From: Haladaptatus pallidirubidus
GTDB taxonomy: Archaea > Halobacteriota > Halobacteria > Halobacteriales > Haladaptataceae
Reading direction: 5' to 3'
Assembly: GCF_020700235.1 (NCBI RefSeq)
Contig: NZ_CP085301.1
Span: 2,852,001-2,916,000, forward strand
Length of the DNA: 64,000 nt
The notes under the pieces: generated by a model
Database searches by the model: none
The model's input: the letters and a program-made list of their open reading frames with translations, nothing else
What the model was told of the DNA's origin: nothing
Made by a program: the position numbers and the translations under genes
Part shown: positions 43,333-53,794 of the stretch, piece by piece
Layout of the letters: every line of letters starts with the position of its first letter
How positions within the stretch are numbered: the stretch's first letter is position 1

Positions 43333-43389
43333 GGTCGAACGAAGAAGGAGAAGACAAAACAATACTTCGGCAGAAGCCGCCTTTGCCGC

Positions 43390-44205
43390 TTACGCGACGA
43401 GAACCAATGAGACGATAACGAGAACCACGTGGAACGAGGCGTGGCCGACCATCGCCGTTTCGAGGCTCTGTCGCCAGTAGAGCCAGCCGAATCCGACTCC
43501 GGCAATTGTGTTGAGCAGAACCGTTCGGACGACCACGACGGCGGTCAAGGGAGCGTTTAGCGACATCGCAGGGAGGTGAACCAAACCGAAAACGACGGCG
43601 GAGACGAAAATTGCGACCCACATCAGCCGGTCTGACGGGCGTTCGCTCCCCGTCAGTTTCCAGATGCCCCATACGACGAGCGTCATGAACCCGTATCGAA
43701 GAAGCAATTCTTCGGTGATACCGCCGTATAGAAACCGAACCGGAATCTCCGCGAGAACGCCGAAAATGGAGTTGTTTGCACCTGTAGCGATAGTGGTCAG
43801 GAGGTCGACCGGGAAGAGCAACGTGAACCCGAAATCCAGCGTGAGTGTGAGGAGCGACGCCGCAATGCCGACACCGACTCCGATTGGTACCTCCTCGGCG
43901 AACAGACTCGGCGGTTGAATCCGGCCGGTGAGTCGGGCCAACAACCTCGACTGTAGATTGACACGCGGGGCAAGAGCGGTTCCGACGAGACAGGCGACCG
44001 CGAGTAGGACGAGCGGTTGACTGATTCCCACGAAAAACAGCGTCACTGCTGGGAGGTCGGCGAGTTCCGGAAGTTGCCGAAGCGTTTCTATCGAGGAGAT
44101 TCCGACCGCTGCAATTCCCGGAACGCCGAGCAAGAACATCGCGACCACCCCTTTCAAAAACGAACGCCTCCCGGTTCGTTTTTCCGTAGACGTGGCGGTT
44201 TGCAT
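43390..44205 (-). CDS. CPBP-family intramembrane metalloprotease
   Basis: A 271-residue protein with about seven hydrophobic helices. Motif 1 EELLLRYGFM (EExxxR) is followed by FGLVHLPAMS (FxxxH) and a third conserved His segment GHASFHV near the end, the glutamate/histidine site of Rce1/CPBP-type proteases. In archaea their substrates are unknown. An N-terminal basic segment (RRSFLKGVV) precedes the first helix. It follows the MDR reductase on the same strand in inverse order, 57 bases away. Confidence 0.88.
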   Translation of the reverse strand: MQTATSTEKRTGRRSFLKGVVAMFLLGVPGIAAVGISSIETLRQLPELADLPAVTLFFVGISQPLVLLAVACLVGTALAPRVNLQSRLLARLTGRIQPPSLFAEEVPIGVGVGIAASLLTLTLDFGFTLLFPVDLLTTIATGANNSIFGVLAEIPVRFLYGGITEELLLRYGFMTLVVWGIWKLTGSERPSDRLMWVAIFVSAVVFGLVHLPAMSLNAPLTAVVVVRTVLLNTIAGVGFGWLYWRQSLETAMVGHASFHVVLVIVSLVLVA

Positions 44206-44357
44206 ATCGCAGTGCGCGCAGTGGAGGGCGAAAAACTATTCCCATTGGCTTTTGTGGTGTGCCGATCTCACACGGAACCTCACGACGCGGCCGAGGAAGT
44301 TCGGTTCGGATGTCGGCGAACCGCGGGTTTATACGCCGATACGACCAATCCGGAACC

Positions 44358-45176
44358 ATGAGCGGCCTTTCGCTCGATGCGACACAACTCGACCGTTACT
44401 CCCGGCACATCATCATGGACGAAGTGGGGCCGGAGGGCCAACAAGCCCTCCTCGACGCCGCCGTCCTCGTTGTCGGCGCAGGCGGCCTCGGCGCGCCCGT
44501 CGTCGAATACCTCGCCGCCGCGGGCGTCGGAACACTCGGCATCGCGGACGACGACGTGGTGGAGCGAAGCAACCTCCAACGACAGGTCGTCCACGGAGAC
44601 GACGACGTGGGACGCCCGAAAGTCGAGAGCGCCGCGGATTTCGTCGCGAACCTGAATCCCGACGTAACCGTCGAAACGCACGAGATTCGTGTCGAACCCG
44701 AAAATGCGAGGGAACTCGTCGCGGGCTACGATTTCGTCGTCGATGCGACCGACAACTTCCGGACGCGTTACCTCGTCAACGACGTGTGCACGCTCGCGGA
44801 AATCCCCTTTTCGCACGGTGCGATTTACAAGTTCGAGGGACAAGTGACGACGTTCACGGCCGACGGCCCCTGCTATCGCTGCCTGTTCCCCGAAGCGCCG
44901 CCGGACGGCATGGTGGCTGACTGCGCGACGACGGGCGTCCTCGGCGTGCTTCCCGGTACCGTCGGCTGTATTCAGGCCACCGAGACGGTAAAACAGCTCA
45001 CCGGAATCGGCGAACTGCTGGTCGGTCGAATGGTGTTCTACGACGCTATGGACATGACATTCGAGGAGGTCGAGTACCGCAGAAACCCGGACTGTCCAGT
45101 GTGCGGCGACGAGGGTATCGACTCAATAGGCGAGGTGGAGTACACCGACGAATCCTGTGCTGTTCAGGCCGACTGA
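44358..45176 (+). CDS. ubaA: UbaA, E1-like SAMP-activating enzyme
   Basis: A 272-residue HesA/MoeB/ThiF protein from the ATG at 44358 (MSGLSLDATQLDRYSRHII). It has the adenylation loop VVGAGGLGAPVVEYLAAAG, ERSNLQRQVVHGDDDVGRPK, DFVVDATDNFRTRYLVND, a CYRCLFPEAPP zinc Cys pair matched by CPVCGDEG near the C-terminus, and the catalytic-Cys loop VADCATTGVLG. It adenylates SAMP ubiquitin-like proteins for sampylation and for sulfur transfer to molybdopterin and tRNA. The upstream frame to 44259 has no homology. A single copy in the window. Confidence 0.94.
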   Translation: MSGLSLDATQLDRYSRHIIMDEVGPEGQQALLDAAVLVVGAGGLGAPVVEYLAAAGVGTLGIADDDVVERSNLQRQVVHGDDDVGRPKVESAADFVANLNPDVTVETHEIRVEPENARELVAGYDFVVDATDNFRTRYLVNDVCTLAEIPFSHGAIYKFEGQVTTFTADGPCYRCLFPEAPPDGMVADCATTGVLGVLPGTVGCIQATETVKQLTGIGELLVGRMVFYDAMDMTFEEVEYRRNPDCPVCGDEGIDSIGEVEYTDESCAVQAD

Positions 45177-45240
45177 GCCACTTTTCGACTCGATAGATTC
45201 CCAAATGACTATTTGGCTGTAGGAAGTAGCCTATTCTATC

Positions 45241-45759
45241 ATGTCCCGACACCCCGCGAGGGACACGAAGAAGGCCCGGAACAGTCGGCGCGGCACATGG
45301 TACGGACACGGCCAGACGACGACCGTCGAGAAGGACGGCGTCGGTCGATTCATCGACGACGTCGTCTACACCTTCGCGGATGTCTCGCTCGTCAGCATGC
45401 CGCTTCTCGTCTTCGTGGCCATAAGCGCGAACACGACCCATTTCGGCGTGAAAAACTCCGCGATGATCGCGTGGGTAACGATGGTCGTCGGTGCCGCGAT
45501 GATTCGCGGCGGGTGGGTGATGCCACTTGGAACGGACGTTCCGGGATGGGTGTCGCTCTCGCCTTCGCTGGTACTGTTGCGCCTCTGTTATTACAACCTC
45601 GCGCTGGCGCTCGCCGCATACGGCGGCGGAGCGATAGCCGAGACGCTTTCGCTTCCGTTGATATCCGTTCTATTTACGTTCCTGTTCGCAGCCATCGCTA
45701 TCGGTGTGTTTCCACGAGTCGCCGACGAGTTCTACAGACACGTGTCCGACTCGACCTGA
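45241..45759 (+). CDS. Haloarchaeal membrane protein of unknown function
   Basis: A 172-residue protein with a basic N-terminal region (SRHPARDTKKARNSRRGTW) and about four hydrophobic helices from residue 45 to 160 (VSLVSMPLLVFVAISANT, MIAWVTMVVGAAMI, LVLLRLCYYNLALALAAYGG, SVLFTFLFAAIAIGVF). No transporter or enzyme motif. It follows ubaA by 64 bases, and may or may not be co-transcribed. Confidence 0.65.
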   Translation: MSRHPARDTKKARNSRRGTWYGHGQTTTVEKDGVGRFIDDVVYTFADVSLVSMPLLVFVAISANTTHFGVKNSAMIAWVTMVVGAAMIRGGWVMPLGTDVPGWVSLSPSLVLLRLCYYNLALALAAYGGGAIAETLSLPLISVLFTFLFAAIAIGVFPRVADEFYRHVSDST

Positions 45760-45845
45760 CCACCTTCTCCTTGACGCACCTGTCTCCATTATTTTCAAGG
45801 AATAAATCCGTTGCATACATGACACCGTAACTGCTAGCCTCCAGT

Positions 45846-46963
45846 ATGGACTCGAACGTGGAGGCGTGGGGTGGTCGAGCACTCGTCGCGCTGACCGCCC
45901 TCGGTACGCTTCCGGTCGCTTCCGCACACGGGAGCGAACACGCACCAGCGTATCCGCAGTGGCTCGCACTGGTCGTCCTGTTCGCAGGCGTCGGCATCGT
46001 CGCCACGAGCGTTTTCCTCGGGCGTACCGCCTGGAACAACCAGCGGACGCTCGCGCTCTGGGGCGTCTTCGCCGGACTGTTCGTCGCCGCCGCCGGAGCG
46101 GTCGGACTGGTACAGTTGTCGCCGATTGAAACGCTTCGTGCGTCGCAAGCGCCGCTCGCGCAGGAGTGGTATCACCCGTTGACACTGGCCGCCGGGACGA
46201 TTATCGCGGTCGGGAGCGTCGTCGCAGGGCGAATCGAATGGCCTGACCGACCGCGCTACGCCGGACTCCTGTTCGGCGCGTGGGTCGCCTACCCTGCGGT
46301 GACGGGTGCGTTCGGAACACGAACGCACCCGTCACCGCAGGGTACACGCTCGTCTTCGCGCTTCCGGTTGCCCTCGGCTACATTCTCTGGCGCGACGCGC
46401 GCGAGTCCCTCTCGTGGGTTCTCCGCGACCGACCCGCTCGCTTGTTCGGCGTCGGCAGTGGTGTCCTCGCGGGACTGTTTTTCGCCTTCTCGATGGGGAT
46501 GCTCACCTTCGTTCCGGAGCACGGAATCGGGGTTCCGGACGGAGCGTTCGTCACGACGGTTCCGGTCGCCAACCCGCTGGTGTACTGGACGGCCGTGGAG
46601 TTCAACTTCCCGTCTATCCCCCTCTCGGGCGTGTTTTCGCTCGGAATGCTGATTCAAATCGGGACGGTTGCCGCCCTCGTCGGTTTGAACGCCGCGGTCA
46701 TCGCGTTCCAGTGGCAGGGCGCGACGAAAACCGGGACGAGGGAGGTCACCTCCGGCACCGCGGCGGTTGCGGCCCCCAACGCCTGCTGTTGCTGTGGCCC
46801 CATAATCTCGGAACTCGCCGTGGTGTCGGTCGGCCCGTCCGCGGCCGCGCCGCTTTACTGGCTGTTCGTCAACCTCGCTTCGCCGGTCGGCGCGCTGTTT
46901 TTCGTCTTCAGCGTCGGCCTGCTGGCCGGAAATCTGGCGTATTTCGGCATGCTGAACGAGTAG
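45846..46963 (+). pseudogene. Frameshifted multi-pass membrane protein
   Basis: The first frame, from the ATG at 45846 (MDSNVEAWGGRALVALTALG), has a cleavable-type signal, then several helices up to GLLFGAWVAYPAVTG. The second frame resumes at about 46343 with YTLVFALPVALGYILWRDA and runs through helices, the unusual PNACCCCGP segment and the end FGMLNE. The two frames meet at the perfect 25-bp inverted repeat 46290-46344. Neither frame has a stop before 46652 or a start suited to the second half, so one gene of about 370 residues was intended. It is either broken or a sequencing artefact. The CCCC motif may bind metal. Confidence 0.75.
46290..46344. repeat. Perfect 25-bp inverted repeat with 5-base loop, at a frameshift
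   Basis: 46290-46314 and 46320-46344 are exact reverse complements (arms start TACCCTGCGGTGACGG) around the loop GAACA. The stem would be very stable. The left arm is the natural coding sequence of the membrane protein, and the right arm looks like an inverted copy of it, inserted where the reading frame changes. A template switch during replication, or an assembly or read artefact, would produce this pattern. Confidence 0.9.
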
Positions 46964-47093
46964 CAACTGCGTTTGGTCTTGCGTAGTTGTTTTCGATAAG
47001 GTGGCTAGAATTCATACTCTATCCGAGATCCAGTCGTCCGAAAACGCACTTGACAGTAAAATTACTTAAACTACCGAACACGTGGGGATTGTA

Positions 47094-48251
47094 ATGCAGA
47101 GACGAAAATTCACGCAGAGTATTGCCGCCCTGACTCCGCTCGTACTCGGTAGCGGTTGCTCGGCATTCGACACCGCATCCGCAAACCCGCCATCCGAAAT
47201 CTCCTACGTCGGCAGTGGAAACTGGCCGACGGTTTTCGCCAACCCACAAAACACGGGACACACAGAACACCGAATCGACTGGAAGACTGCGAAAATGCAT
47301 CCGACGATTCGCTCCGCACAAATCGACCAGCACAGCCTCTCTCCGATAGTTGTGGCGGATCAGTCCCTTGCGGCAGTCGGTAGCACCACCGTTCTGTTGT
47401 GTAATCTGAAAAACGACGAGACCGAGTGGCGGTACGAAACGGAACAGAAAATCATGTCCGGGCCTGCAATCGCCAACGAAACCGTCTATTTTTCGACAAC
47501 GGAAAAGGTGCTTGCACTCGACCTCTCGTCTGGAGATATTCGGTGGACGGTCGAAACGACATCGCTCGATTTGCCGCTTCTCCCGTCTCAAGGCCGATTG
47601 ATTGTCGAAGATAAAACGCGCTCCAAGCTTCTCGGACTCGATTCGATTTCGGGCGAACAGTCGTGGACTCAATCAATCGCCAATTCTCCGCAAGGAATCG
47701 CACTCGCTGACACCACTGCCTTCGTCACCCAACGCGGAAATACGTCTGGAAGCGTCACAGCCTTCGACACGAAAATCGGTGACCAACAGTGGCAGAGAAC
47801 GTTCGATCCGATTTCGATAGCGCCCACAGTTGCCGGTGATCACGTCCTCGTCGGAACGAAAGGAGGTACGGTGTACGCGCTGAACCGCACCGACGGAACG
47901 ACGGCTTGGAAAAAATCGGTCGTTGACGCGCGAGAGGGTATTTTTACCCCTCTCTCCGTTGACGAAGACTTCGTTTACATTGCTCCGAACAACGGCGACA
48001 GGACTGTTGCACTCGCCCTCCGTGATGGGTCAAAACGTTGGAGTGCGGACTCTTCAATGAGTACGATGGGCATTGCATCGACTGCTGATAGCGTACTGGT
48101 TCCCCACCGAGATTCGCTCGTCGTTCGGAAGAAATCGGATGAAACGGTGGTTCGGGAAGTCGAGTTCGGGACTGTAATTGCATCGTTCTGTCCGACAGGG
48201 GAGGGCGTTTTCGTTGCCTCCGGTGACGAAGTGTACCGTCTCGGCGGTTGA
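47094..48251 (+). CDS. PQQ-like beta-propeller Tat lipoprotein
   Basis: A 385-residue protein from the ATG at 47094 (MQRRKFTQSIAALTPLVLGSG). The signal has a Tat-like RRKF and a lipobox GSGC. The mature protein has at least six PQQ/BamB-like blades with recurring aromatic turns (TEWRYETEQ, IRWTVETTS, EQSWTQSI, QQWQRTF, TAWKKS, KRWSADS). Such propellers act as scaffolds outside the membrane; no PQQ-binding catalytic residues are apparent. It is convergent with the regulator at 48264. Confidence 0.85.
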   Translation: MQRRKFTQSIAALTPLVLGSGCSAFDTASANPPSEISYVGSGNWPTVFANPQNTGHTEHRIDWKTAKMHPTIRSAQIDQHSLSPIVVADQSLAAVGSTTVLLCNLKNDETEWRYETEQKIMSGPAIANETVYFSTTEKVLALDLSSGDIRWTVETTSLDLPLLPSQGRLIVEDKTRSKLLGLDSISGEQSWTQSIANSPQGIALADTTAFVTQRGNTSGSVTAFDTKIGDQQWQRTFDPISIAPTVAGDHVLVGTKGGTVYALNRTDGTTAWKKSVVDAREGIFTPLSVDEDFVYIAPNNGDRTVALALRDGSKRWSADSSMSTMGIASTADSVLVPHRDSLVVRKKSDETVVREVEFGTVIASFCPTGEGVFVASGDEVYRLGG

Positions 48252-48263
48252 TGTAAATCGCTC

Positions 48264-48776
48264 TTATTCCGCCAACAAATCGTCCACGAGGCGCGTGAAT
48301 CTGTCCACCATCCGTTCGGGAAACGACGGCGTGACGGTCGCCAGCAGTTTCCCCGTCTCTTCTGGCCGCGCCGAAACGAGCGTCACCCGGTTTCTCGCGT
48401 CGCGTCGCTTCTCGACCAAATTTTGCTCGACGAGATGGTTGACGTGCCATTCGAGGGTGCTTCGGGCGATTCCGAGGTCGTCCGCGAGCGTCGCGGGTTG
48501 GGCCGTCTCTCGTTCGAGAAGGGTGATGAGTACGTCGCGGGCCGTCTCCCGGCGGAGGAGGGCGAGCGCGGAACGCTCCCATTCGTCGTACTCCGGGGGG
48601 TAGTAGTGCGTCTTGCCGTACAACTGCTCGCTGGTGAGTTGCTCTTTCCCGAGCAACTCGCGGAGATGGTACTGCACCTGTCCGGGCGCGAGTCCCGACC
48701 GCCGGACGAGGTCGTTGAAGTGGACGCCGGGACGGGATTCGACGTATCGTGCAATCTGCGTTCGTGTTTCAGTCAT
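48264..48776 (-). CDS. Two-wHTH transcriptional regulator
   Basis: A 170-residue protein with two winged helix-turn-helix domains in tandem. The first is VHFNDLVRRSGLAPGQVQYHLREL (about 18-42); the second is PATLADDLGIARSTLEWHVNHLVEQNLVEKRRD (about 94-127). The dual wHTH layout is common in haloarchaea and usually encoded beside a small membrane partner. The next gene upstream on the same strand (48789-49127) is such a protein, 12 bases away. No ligand or metal site is visible. Confidence 0.88.
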   Translation of the reverse strand: MTETRTQIARYVESRPGVHFNDLVRRSGLAPGQVQYHLRELLGKEQLTSEQLYGKTHYYPPEYDEWERSALALLRRETARDVLITLLERETAQPATLADDLGIARSTLEWHVNHLVEQNLVEKRRDARNRVTLVSARPEETGKLLATVTPSFPERMVDRFTRLVDDLLAE

Positions 48777-48788
48777 TGCGTGTTTCTG

Positions 48789-49127
48789 TCACCGTTGGTT
48801 CGATTGTTTCGTTTCCACCGACCGCGCGTAGTACACCGCACCGACGAGCAGAACGATGATTACCACGTCGAGGATGTGTTCCACGAGGTGGTGCGTCCCC
48901 CCTGCCACGTAGTTGACGGTCGTGAGACCACCCATAAGCGTCTGCCCCGCGAGCGCGCCGAACGCCAGCGCCACCAGCAGATAGGGGAGCGTCCGTCGCT
49001 GGCGAAACGCGACCAGTGCCAGCGCGAGAACGAACACTGACCCCACTGCTGAGAGCGCGAGGACAGTCGGAAGCATCAGTTCGCCGCTTCCGGCGAGCGA
49101 GTGAAGCGGGTGGAACGCGGAAACCAT
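48789..49127 (-). CDS. Small membrane partner of the wHTH regulator (DUF7471-like)
   Basis: A 112-residue protein with three hydrophobic helices (about 22-40, 47-65 and 84-102) and His residues near the last helix (GGTHHLVEHIL). It is upstream of the tandem-wHTH gene by 12 bases, so the two form an operon. I recall this pair as a Halobacteria gene couple; the name DUF7471 is from memory. The His cluster could bind metal or haem, but there is no direct evidence. Confidence 0.75.
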   Translation of the reverse strand: MVSAFHPLHSLAGSGELMLPTVLALSAVGSVFVLALALVAFRQRRTLPYLLVALAFGALAGQTLMGGLTTVNYVAGGTHHLVEHILDVVIIVLLVGAVYYARSVETKQSNQR

Positions 49128-49258
49128 TCGGCTCTATTTAGGAGTGGAGCTACGTCAGGTGTTCGGTTTTGAACGGTTCGTTTTGACGACTCGCGACACA
49201 TCCGGCAATTCCCTCCCGATTCCTCCCTCTTTACAGGCCGAGTCCACAACGGTTCGGC

Positions 49259-49891
49259 ATGGCCGAATCGAAGACCGATGACCGACTCACGGTGTACTCC
49301 GATTACGTCTGTCCGTTCTGCTACCTCGGACGCAAATCGCTCGAACGCTACGAGGAAAACAGGGACGAGGAAATCGCCCTCGACTGGCATCCGTTCGACC
49401 TCAGAAGCGGAAAGCGAAACTCCGACGGCAGTATCGACCACGGCGCTGACGACGGCAAGGACGACGCCTACTACGAACAGGCGAGGGAGAACGTCCGACG
49501 CTTGCAAGAAAAGTACGACGTGGAGATGCAACAGGAAATCGCCACGGACATCGATTCCTTGAACGCGCAGGTCGCTTCCTTCTACGTCAAAGAAACGTAT
49601 CCAGAACAGTGGCGGACCTTCGACGAGGCGATTTTGGATGCGCTTTGGCGAGAAGGCAAAGACATCGGTGACCCTGTCGTGCTGGCGGAAATCGCGGAAA
49701 ACGAGGGGCTCGACGGCGACGAAATCCGACAGACAATCGAGGACGACAATCTGCGAGAGCGAGTTCACGAGAACTTCGCGGAAGCACAACAGCAGGGAAT
49801 CACGGGCGTTCCGACGTTCACCTACGAGGGATATGCGGCTCGCGGTGCGGTTCCGCCGGAGCAGTTGGAGCGATTAGTCGAAGGAGTGTAG
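49259..49891 (+). CDS. DsbA-family (FrnE-like) thiol oxidoreductase
   Basis: A 210-residue protein with the thioredoxin-fold active site YSDYVCPFCYLGRKSLE (CPFC, about residues 16-28), the helical insertion of DsbA proteins and the cis-Pro loop GVPTFTYEG at about 182-190. There is no signal peptide, so it acts in the cytosol. FrnE-like proteins act in oxidative stress or small-molecule isomerisation. A close alternative is 2-hydroxychromene-2-carboxylate isomerase, but the CPFC disulfide favours a redox role. Confidence 0.9.
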   Translation: MAESKTDDRLTVYSDYVCPFCYLGRKSLERYEENRDEEIALDWHPFDLRSGKRNSDGSIDHGADDGKDDAYYEQARENVRRLQEKYDVEMQQEIATDIDSLNAQVASFYVKETYPEQWRTFDEAILDALWREGKDIGDPVVLAEIAENEGLDGDEIRQTIEDDNLRERVHENFAEAQQQGITGVPTFTYEGYAARGAVPPEQLERLVEGV

Positions 49892-49916
49892 CCGGAAAAA
49901 CGGCCATCGAAGCGGC

Positions 49917-50987
49917 TTACTGCAGTGGAGCTAACTCTTTTTCGGTTTCCGGTTCGACGCCCACAAACACCGAGTGAGCGCCCTCGCGCTCACGGGCGCT
50001 CGGGGCGACCTGAATGAACTCGGCGCTTTCGCGAGCGGCCTCGATATCGTGACCCCCGCAGTAACTCAGCCCGGAGCGAATTCCGGCGAGGAACGGTTCG
50101 ACTTCGTCCGCGAGCGAGCCTTTGTACTCGGTCAGCCCCGCGATGCCCTCGTCCGCGTCGGGGGTGAGTTCCTTGTCGGTGCGGTTTTCGTTCGCGGCGG
50201 TGGAGGCCATTCCGCGGGAGCGTTTGAACGTCTGCCCGTCAATGGTGACCGTCTCGCTGGGCGCTTCCTCGGTTCCGGCGAAGAAACTACCCATCATGAC
50301 GGTGTCCGCCCCGGCCATCAGCGCCTTGACCGCGTCGCCGGAGGTTCGGATGCCGCCGTCCGCGACGATGTGAATGCCGAGGTCGTGGGCCGCCTCCGAA
50401 CAGTCATCGACCGCGGTCAACTGCGGGGAACCCGCGCCGGTAACTTCACGGGTCGTGCAGTGCGAACCGGGACCGACACCTACTTTCACGCCGTCCGCGC
50501 CCGCCGAGTAGAGGTCCGAAACTGCCTCGGGTGTGACGACGTTGCCCGCGACGAGTTCCGCGTCGGGAAACTCTGCGTCGATGCGCGAAACCGCGTCCAG
50601 ACAGCGTTCCATGTGGCCGTGTGCGACGTCGACCATGATGCAGTCCACGCCCGCTTCGAGCGTGGCTTCGACACGGTCTTCGAATTCTTCGTTGATGCCG
50701 ACCGCGGCGGCGACGAGTTCGCCGGCGTCCTTGACCGCGCGAACCTGTTGGGCTTGTTCTTCGATGCTCATGAATCGGTGAAGCGTACCGAGTCCGCCTA
50801 CCTCCGACAGCGCGATTGCGGCCTCCGCCTCCGTGACGGTGTCCATGGCCGCGCTCACGAGCGGCGCGTCGAGTTCGAGATTCGGCGTGAGATTCGTGGA
50901 AAGGGAGACGTCGCTCCGGCTATCGACCGGGGAGCGTTGCGGAAGCAGTAGCACATCGCCGTACGAAAGTCCAGTCCTGATATCCAT
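49917..50987 (-). CDS. IMP dehydrogenase/GMP reductase family protein
   Basis: A 356-residue TIM-barrel enzyme. It begins [20 protein letters not shown] and has [29 protein letters not shown], the catalytic-Cys loop [20 protein letters not shown] (Cys about 178), [32 protein letters not shown] and the flap region. There is no CBS-domain insertion, so it is shorter than most IMPDHs. It may be a GuaB-family enzyme in guanine synthesis or a GMP reductase; haloarchaea often carry such a CBS-less paralogue. Sequence alone does not decide. Confidence 0.9.
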   Translation of the reverse strand: MDIRTGLSYGDVLLLPQRSPVDSRSDVSLSTNLTPNLELDAPLVSAAMDTVTEAEAAIALSEVGGLGTLHRFMSIEEQAQQVRAVKDAGELVAAAVGINEEFEDRVEATLEAGVDCIMVDVAHGHMERCLDAVSRIDAEFPDAELVAGNVVTPEAVSDLYSAGADGVKVGVGPGSHCTTREVTGAGSPQLTAVDDCSEAAHDLGIHIVADGGIRTSGDAVKALMAGADTVMMGSFFAGTEEAPSETVTIDGQTFKRSRGMASTAANENRTDKELTPDADEGIAGLTEYKGSLADEVEPFLAGIRSGLSYCGGHDIEAARESAEFIQVAPSAREREGAHSVFVGVEPETEKELAPLQ

Positions 50988-51105
50988 CGGTAACCTTCAC
51001 TTCCGACTTTTCGACCGTACTTAATTCTACTGAAACCGTTTTTTCCTATACAAAATTCCGCTCGATTCCGGATGCTTATCTGCCTGCAGGCACTGGGTTT
51101 CTCGC

Positions 51106-53772
51106 ATGGACGCGGCGCTGGGACCACCGGAAAAGATGGCCGAACACAGCGAGGAACTGACGCCGATGATGCGCCAGTACTTCGACCTGTGTCGGCAGTA
51201 CGAGGATTCGCTGGTGTTGTTTCAGGTTGGCGACTTCTACGAAACGTTCTGCGAGGCCGCGGAACGAAGCGCCCGGATACTCGAAATCACGCTCACGCAA
51301 CGCGAGGACAGCACGGGAACGTATCCGATGGCGGGCATCCCCATCGACAACGCCGAGTCGTACATCGAGACGCTTCTCGACGCGGGCTATCGCGTCGCCG
51401 TTGCCGATCAAGTGCAAGATCCGGCGGACGCTTCCGGCGTGGTCGAACGGGCCGTTACGCGGGTCGTCACGCCAGGAACGCTGACCGAAGACGAACTGCT
51501 CCACACGGACGACAACAATTTCGTCGCGTGTCTTACTCACGATGGAGACGGAGAGAACGGAGACGGCGATTACCCGGATGGTGAGTACGGATTGGCAGTC
51601 CTCGACGTTTCGACGGGCGATTTCTACGCGACGACGATCGAAACCGAAACGGAGGCGATAGATGAAATCAGTCGGTTCGCGCCCGCGGAGGCAATCGTCG
51701 CCCCCGAAGCACCCGAAACGCCGTTCGACGCCGACTGCATGGTAACGGAGTACGAGGAATCCGCCTTCGTTATCGAATCGGCGAGCGAACTCGTCGCGGA
51801 ATACTTCGGCCCGCCGGAACGACTGTTGGCGACCGACGCCGAAGTCCGCGCCTGTGGCGCGCTCCTCGCCTACGCCGAGTACGTTCGTGGAGGCGAAAAC
51901 GCGGACGTGGATGAGGAAAGCGAAGAGACGGTCGGAGACGAATCCCTCCATCTCGATTATTTGAATCACCTCACGCGGTACGACCCGCGATCGTACATGC
52001 TCGTGGACGCAGTCGCGCTTTCGAGCCTCGAACTGTTCGAATCGCGCGCGGTTCACGGACAGGCCGATGCGACGCTCGTCGGCATCCTGGACGAAACCGC
52101 CTGCTCGCTCGGGAGTCGGCGATTGAAGGATTGGCTCCGTAGGCCGCTCCTCGACCGAGAACGAATCGAAAAACGACTCGACGCGGTCGAGGAGTTAACC
52201 ACGCGAGTGCAACAGCGCGAGGAGGTTCACGACCTCCTCCGGGACGTGTACGACATCGAACGACTCATCTCCCGGGTCGCTCGCGGGCGTGCCAACGCCC
52301 GCGATCTGCGCTCGTTGAAGTCCACTCTAGACGTAGTGCCGAAAGTAGCGGACACGATAGCAGATGTCGAGTCCAAAAAGCTGCGAACCCTGCACGGAAA
52401 TTTGGACGAGATGGCCGACGTGCGCGACCGAATCGGTCGCGCCATCACCGAGGAACCACCCATCGAAATCACGGAGGGCGGCGTCATTAAATCGGACTAC
52501 GACGACGAACTCGACGAACTACGGGAGACCGAACGGTCGGGGAAAGCGTGGATAGACGACCTCGAAGAAACCGAACGCGAACGAACGGGCATCGGTTCGC
52601 TCAAAGTCGGATTCAATCAGGTTCACGGCTACTACATCGAGGTGACGAACCCCAACCTCGACAAGGTGCCAGACGACTACAACCGCCGACAAACACTGAA
52701 AAACTCGGAGCGATTCTACACGCCGGAACTCAAGGAGCGCGAGGACGAAATCGTCCGTGCCGAAGGACGCGCCGACGATTTGGAGTACGACCTGTTCCGC
52801 GAGGTTCGCAGCACGATTGCGGAGGAGTCCGAACGAGTGCAGGCGCTAGCCGACACGTTAGCCGAACTGGACGTGCTCGTCTCGCTCGCGGAAGTGGCCG
52901 CGAAACACGGCTACTCCCGACCCAAAATCGGCGGCGAGGGAATCGAGATTCGAAACGGTCGCCACCCCGTCGTCGAGCGAACCGAAACTTCGTTCATCCC
53001 GAACGATACGGATATCGACCGCGATACCCTCGCTATCATCACCGGACCGAACATGTCCGGAAAATCGACGTACATGCGCCAAGTCGCGCTGATTACCCTC
53101 CTCGCGCAGGTCGGGAGTTTCGTCCCCGCGGACGAGGCCCGCCTCGAACTGGTAGACCGAATCTTCACCCGCGTCGGCGCGAGCGACGACATCGCGGGCG
53201 GACGCTCGACGTTCATGGTCGAGATGACCGAAGTCGCGGACATCCTCCAGAACGCGACGCCGAAATCGCTTATCCTGTTGGACGAGGTAGGCCGCGGCAC
53301 CAGTACGACCGACGGGTTCGCTATCGCGCGGTCGGTGACGGAGCACATCCACGACGAAATCGGCGCGAAAACGCTGTTTGCGACCCATCACCACGACCTC
53401 ACCGCCGTCGCGGATGAACTACCGAACGCCGCCAACCTCCATTTCGGTGCGACGGAACACAATGGCGAAGTCGTCTTCGAACACGACATCTCGCCGGGTG
53501 CGACGATGGCGTCCTACGGCATCGAAGTCGCGCAGGTCGCGGGCGTTCCAGATTCGGTTATTGGGCGGTCGAAGGAACTGCTTGAGAACGATGTCGATTG
53601 TGGAGGGAGGGAGGTAAAGAAAGCGGACGAAAAGGAAGCGAATGAGCAATCTTCGCCGGTCGATACCGTTTCCGAAGACGTGCTCGCGGAACTCAAGCGG
53701 ACGAACATCGCGGATACGACGCCGCTGGAAGCACTGCAACTGCTGGACAGACTGAAAGGGCAGTTGGACTGA
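51106..53772 (+). CDS. mutS: DNA mismatch repair protein MutS
   Basis: An 888-residue MutS1. The mismatch-binding domain has [10 protein letters not shown] (Phe-x-Glu at about 47) near the N-terminus, then the connector (about 130-240), an acidic insertion ([16 protein letters not shown]), core and clamp. The ATPase has [47 protein letters not shown] and [13 protein letters not shown]. It recognises base mismatches and short loops. The ATG at 51106 gives a short extension before MAEHSEEL. It is not adjacent to mutL. Confidence 0.97.
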   Translation: MDAALGPPEKMAEHSEELTPMMRQYFDLCRQYEDSLVLFQVGDFYETFCEAAERSARILEITLTQREDSTGTYPMAGIPIDNAESYIETLLDAGYRVAVADQVQDPADASGVVERAVTRVVTPGTLTEDELLHTDDNNFVACLTHDGDGENGDGDYPDGEYGLAVLDVSTGDFYATTIETETEAIDEISRFAPAEAIVAPEAPETPFDADCMVTEYEESAFVIESASELVAEYFGPPERLLATDAEVRACGALLAYAEYVRGGENADVDEESEETVGDESLHLDYLNHLTRYDPRSYMLVDAVALSSLELFESRAVHGQADATLVGILDETACSLGSRRLKDWLRRPLLDRERIEKRLDAVEELTTRVQQREEVHDLLRDVYDIERLISRVARGRANARDLRSLKSTLDVVPKVADTIADVESKKLRTLHGNLDEMADVRDRIGRAITEEPPIEITEGGVIKSDYDDELDELRETERSGKAWIDDLEETERERTGIGSLKVGFNQVHGYYIEVTNPNLDKVPDDYNRRQTLKNSERFYTPELKEREDEIVRAEGRADDLEYDLFREVRSTIAEESERVQALADTLAELDVLVSLAEVAAKHGYSRPKIGGEGIEIRNGRHPVVERTETSFIPNDTDIDRDTLAIITGPNMSGKSTYMRQVALITLLAQVGSFVPADEARLELVDRIFTRVGASDDIAGGRSTFMVEMTEVADILQNATPKSLILLDEVGRGTSTTDGFAIARSVTEHIHDEIGAKTLFATHHHDLTAVADELPNAANLHFGATEHNGEVVFEHDISPGATMASYGIEVAQVAGVPDSVIGRSKELLENDVDCGGREVKKADEKEANEQSSPVDTVSEDVLAELKRTNIADTTPLEALQLLDRLKGQLD

Positions 53773-53794
53773 TGTGGTGATTTCCTTAGGTAAA

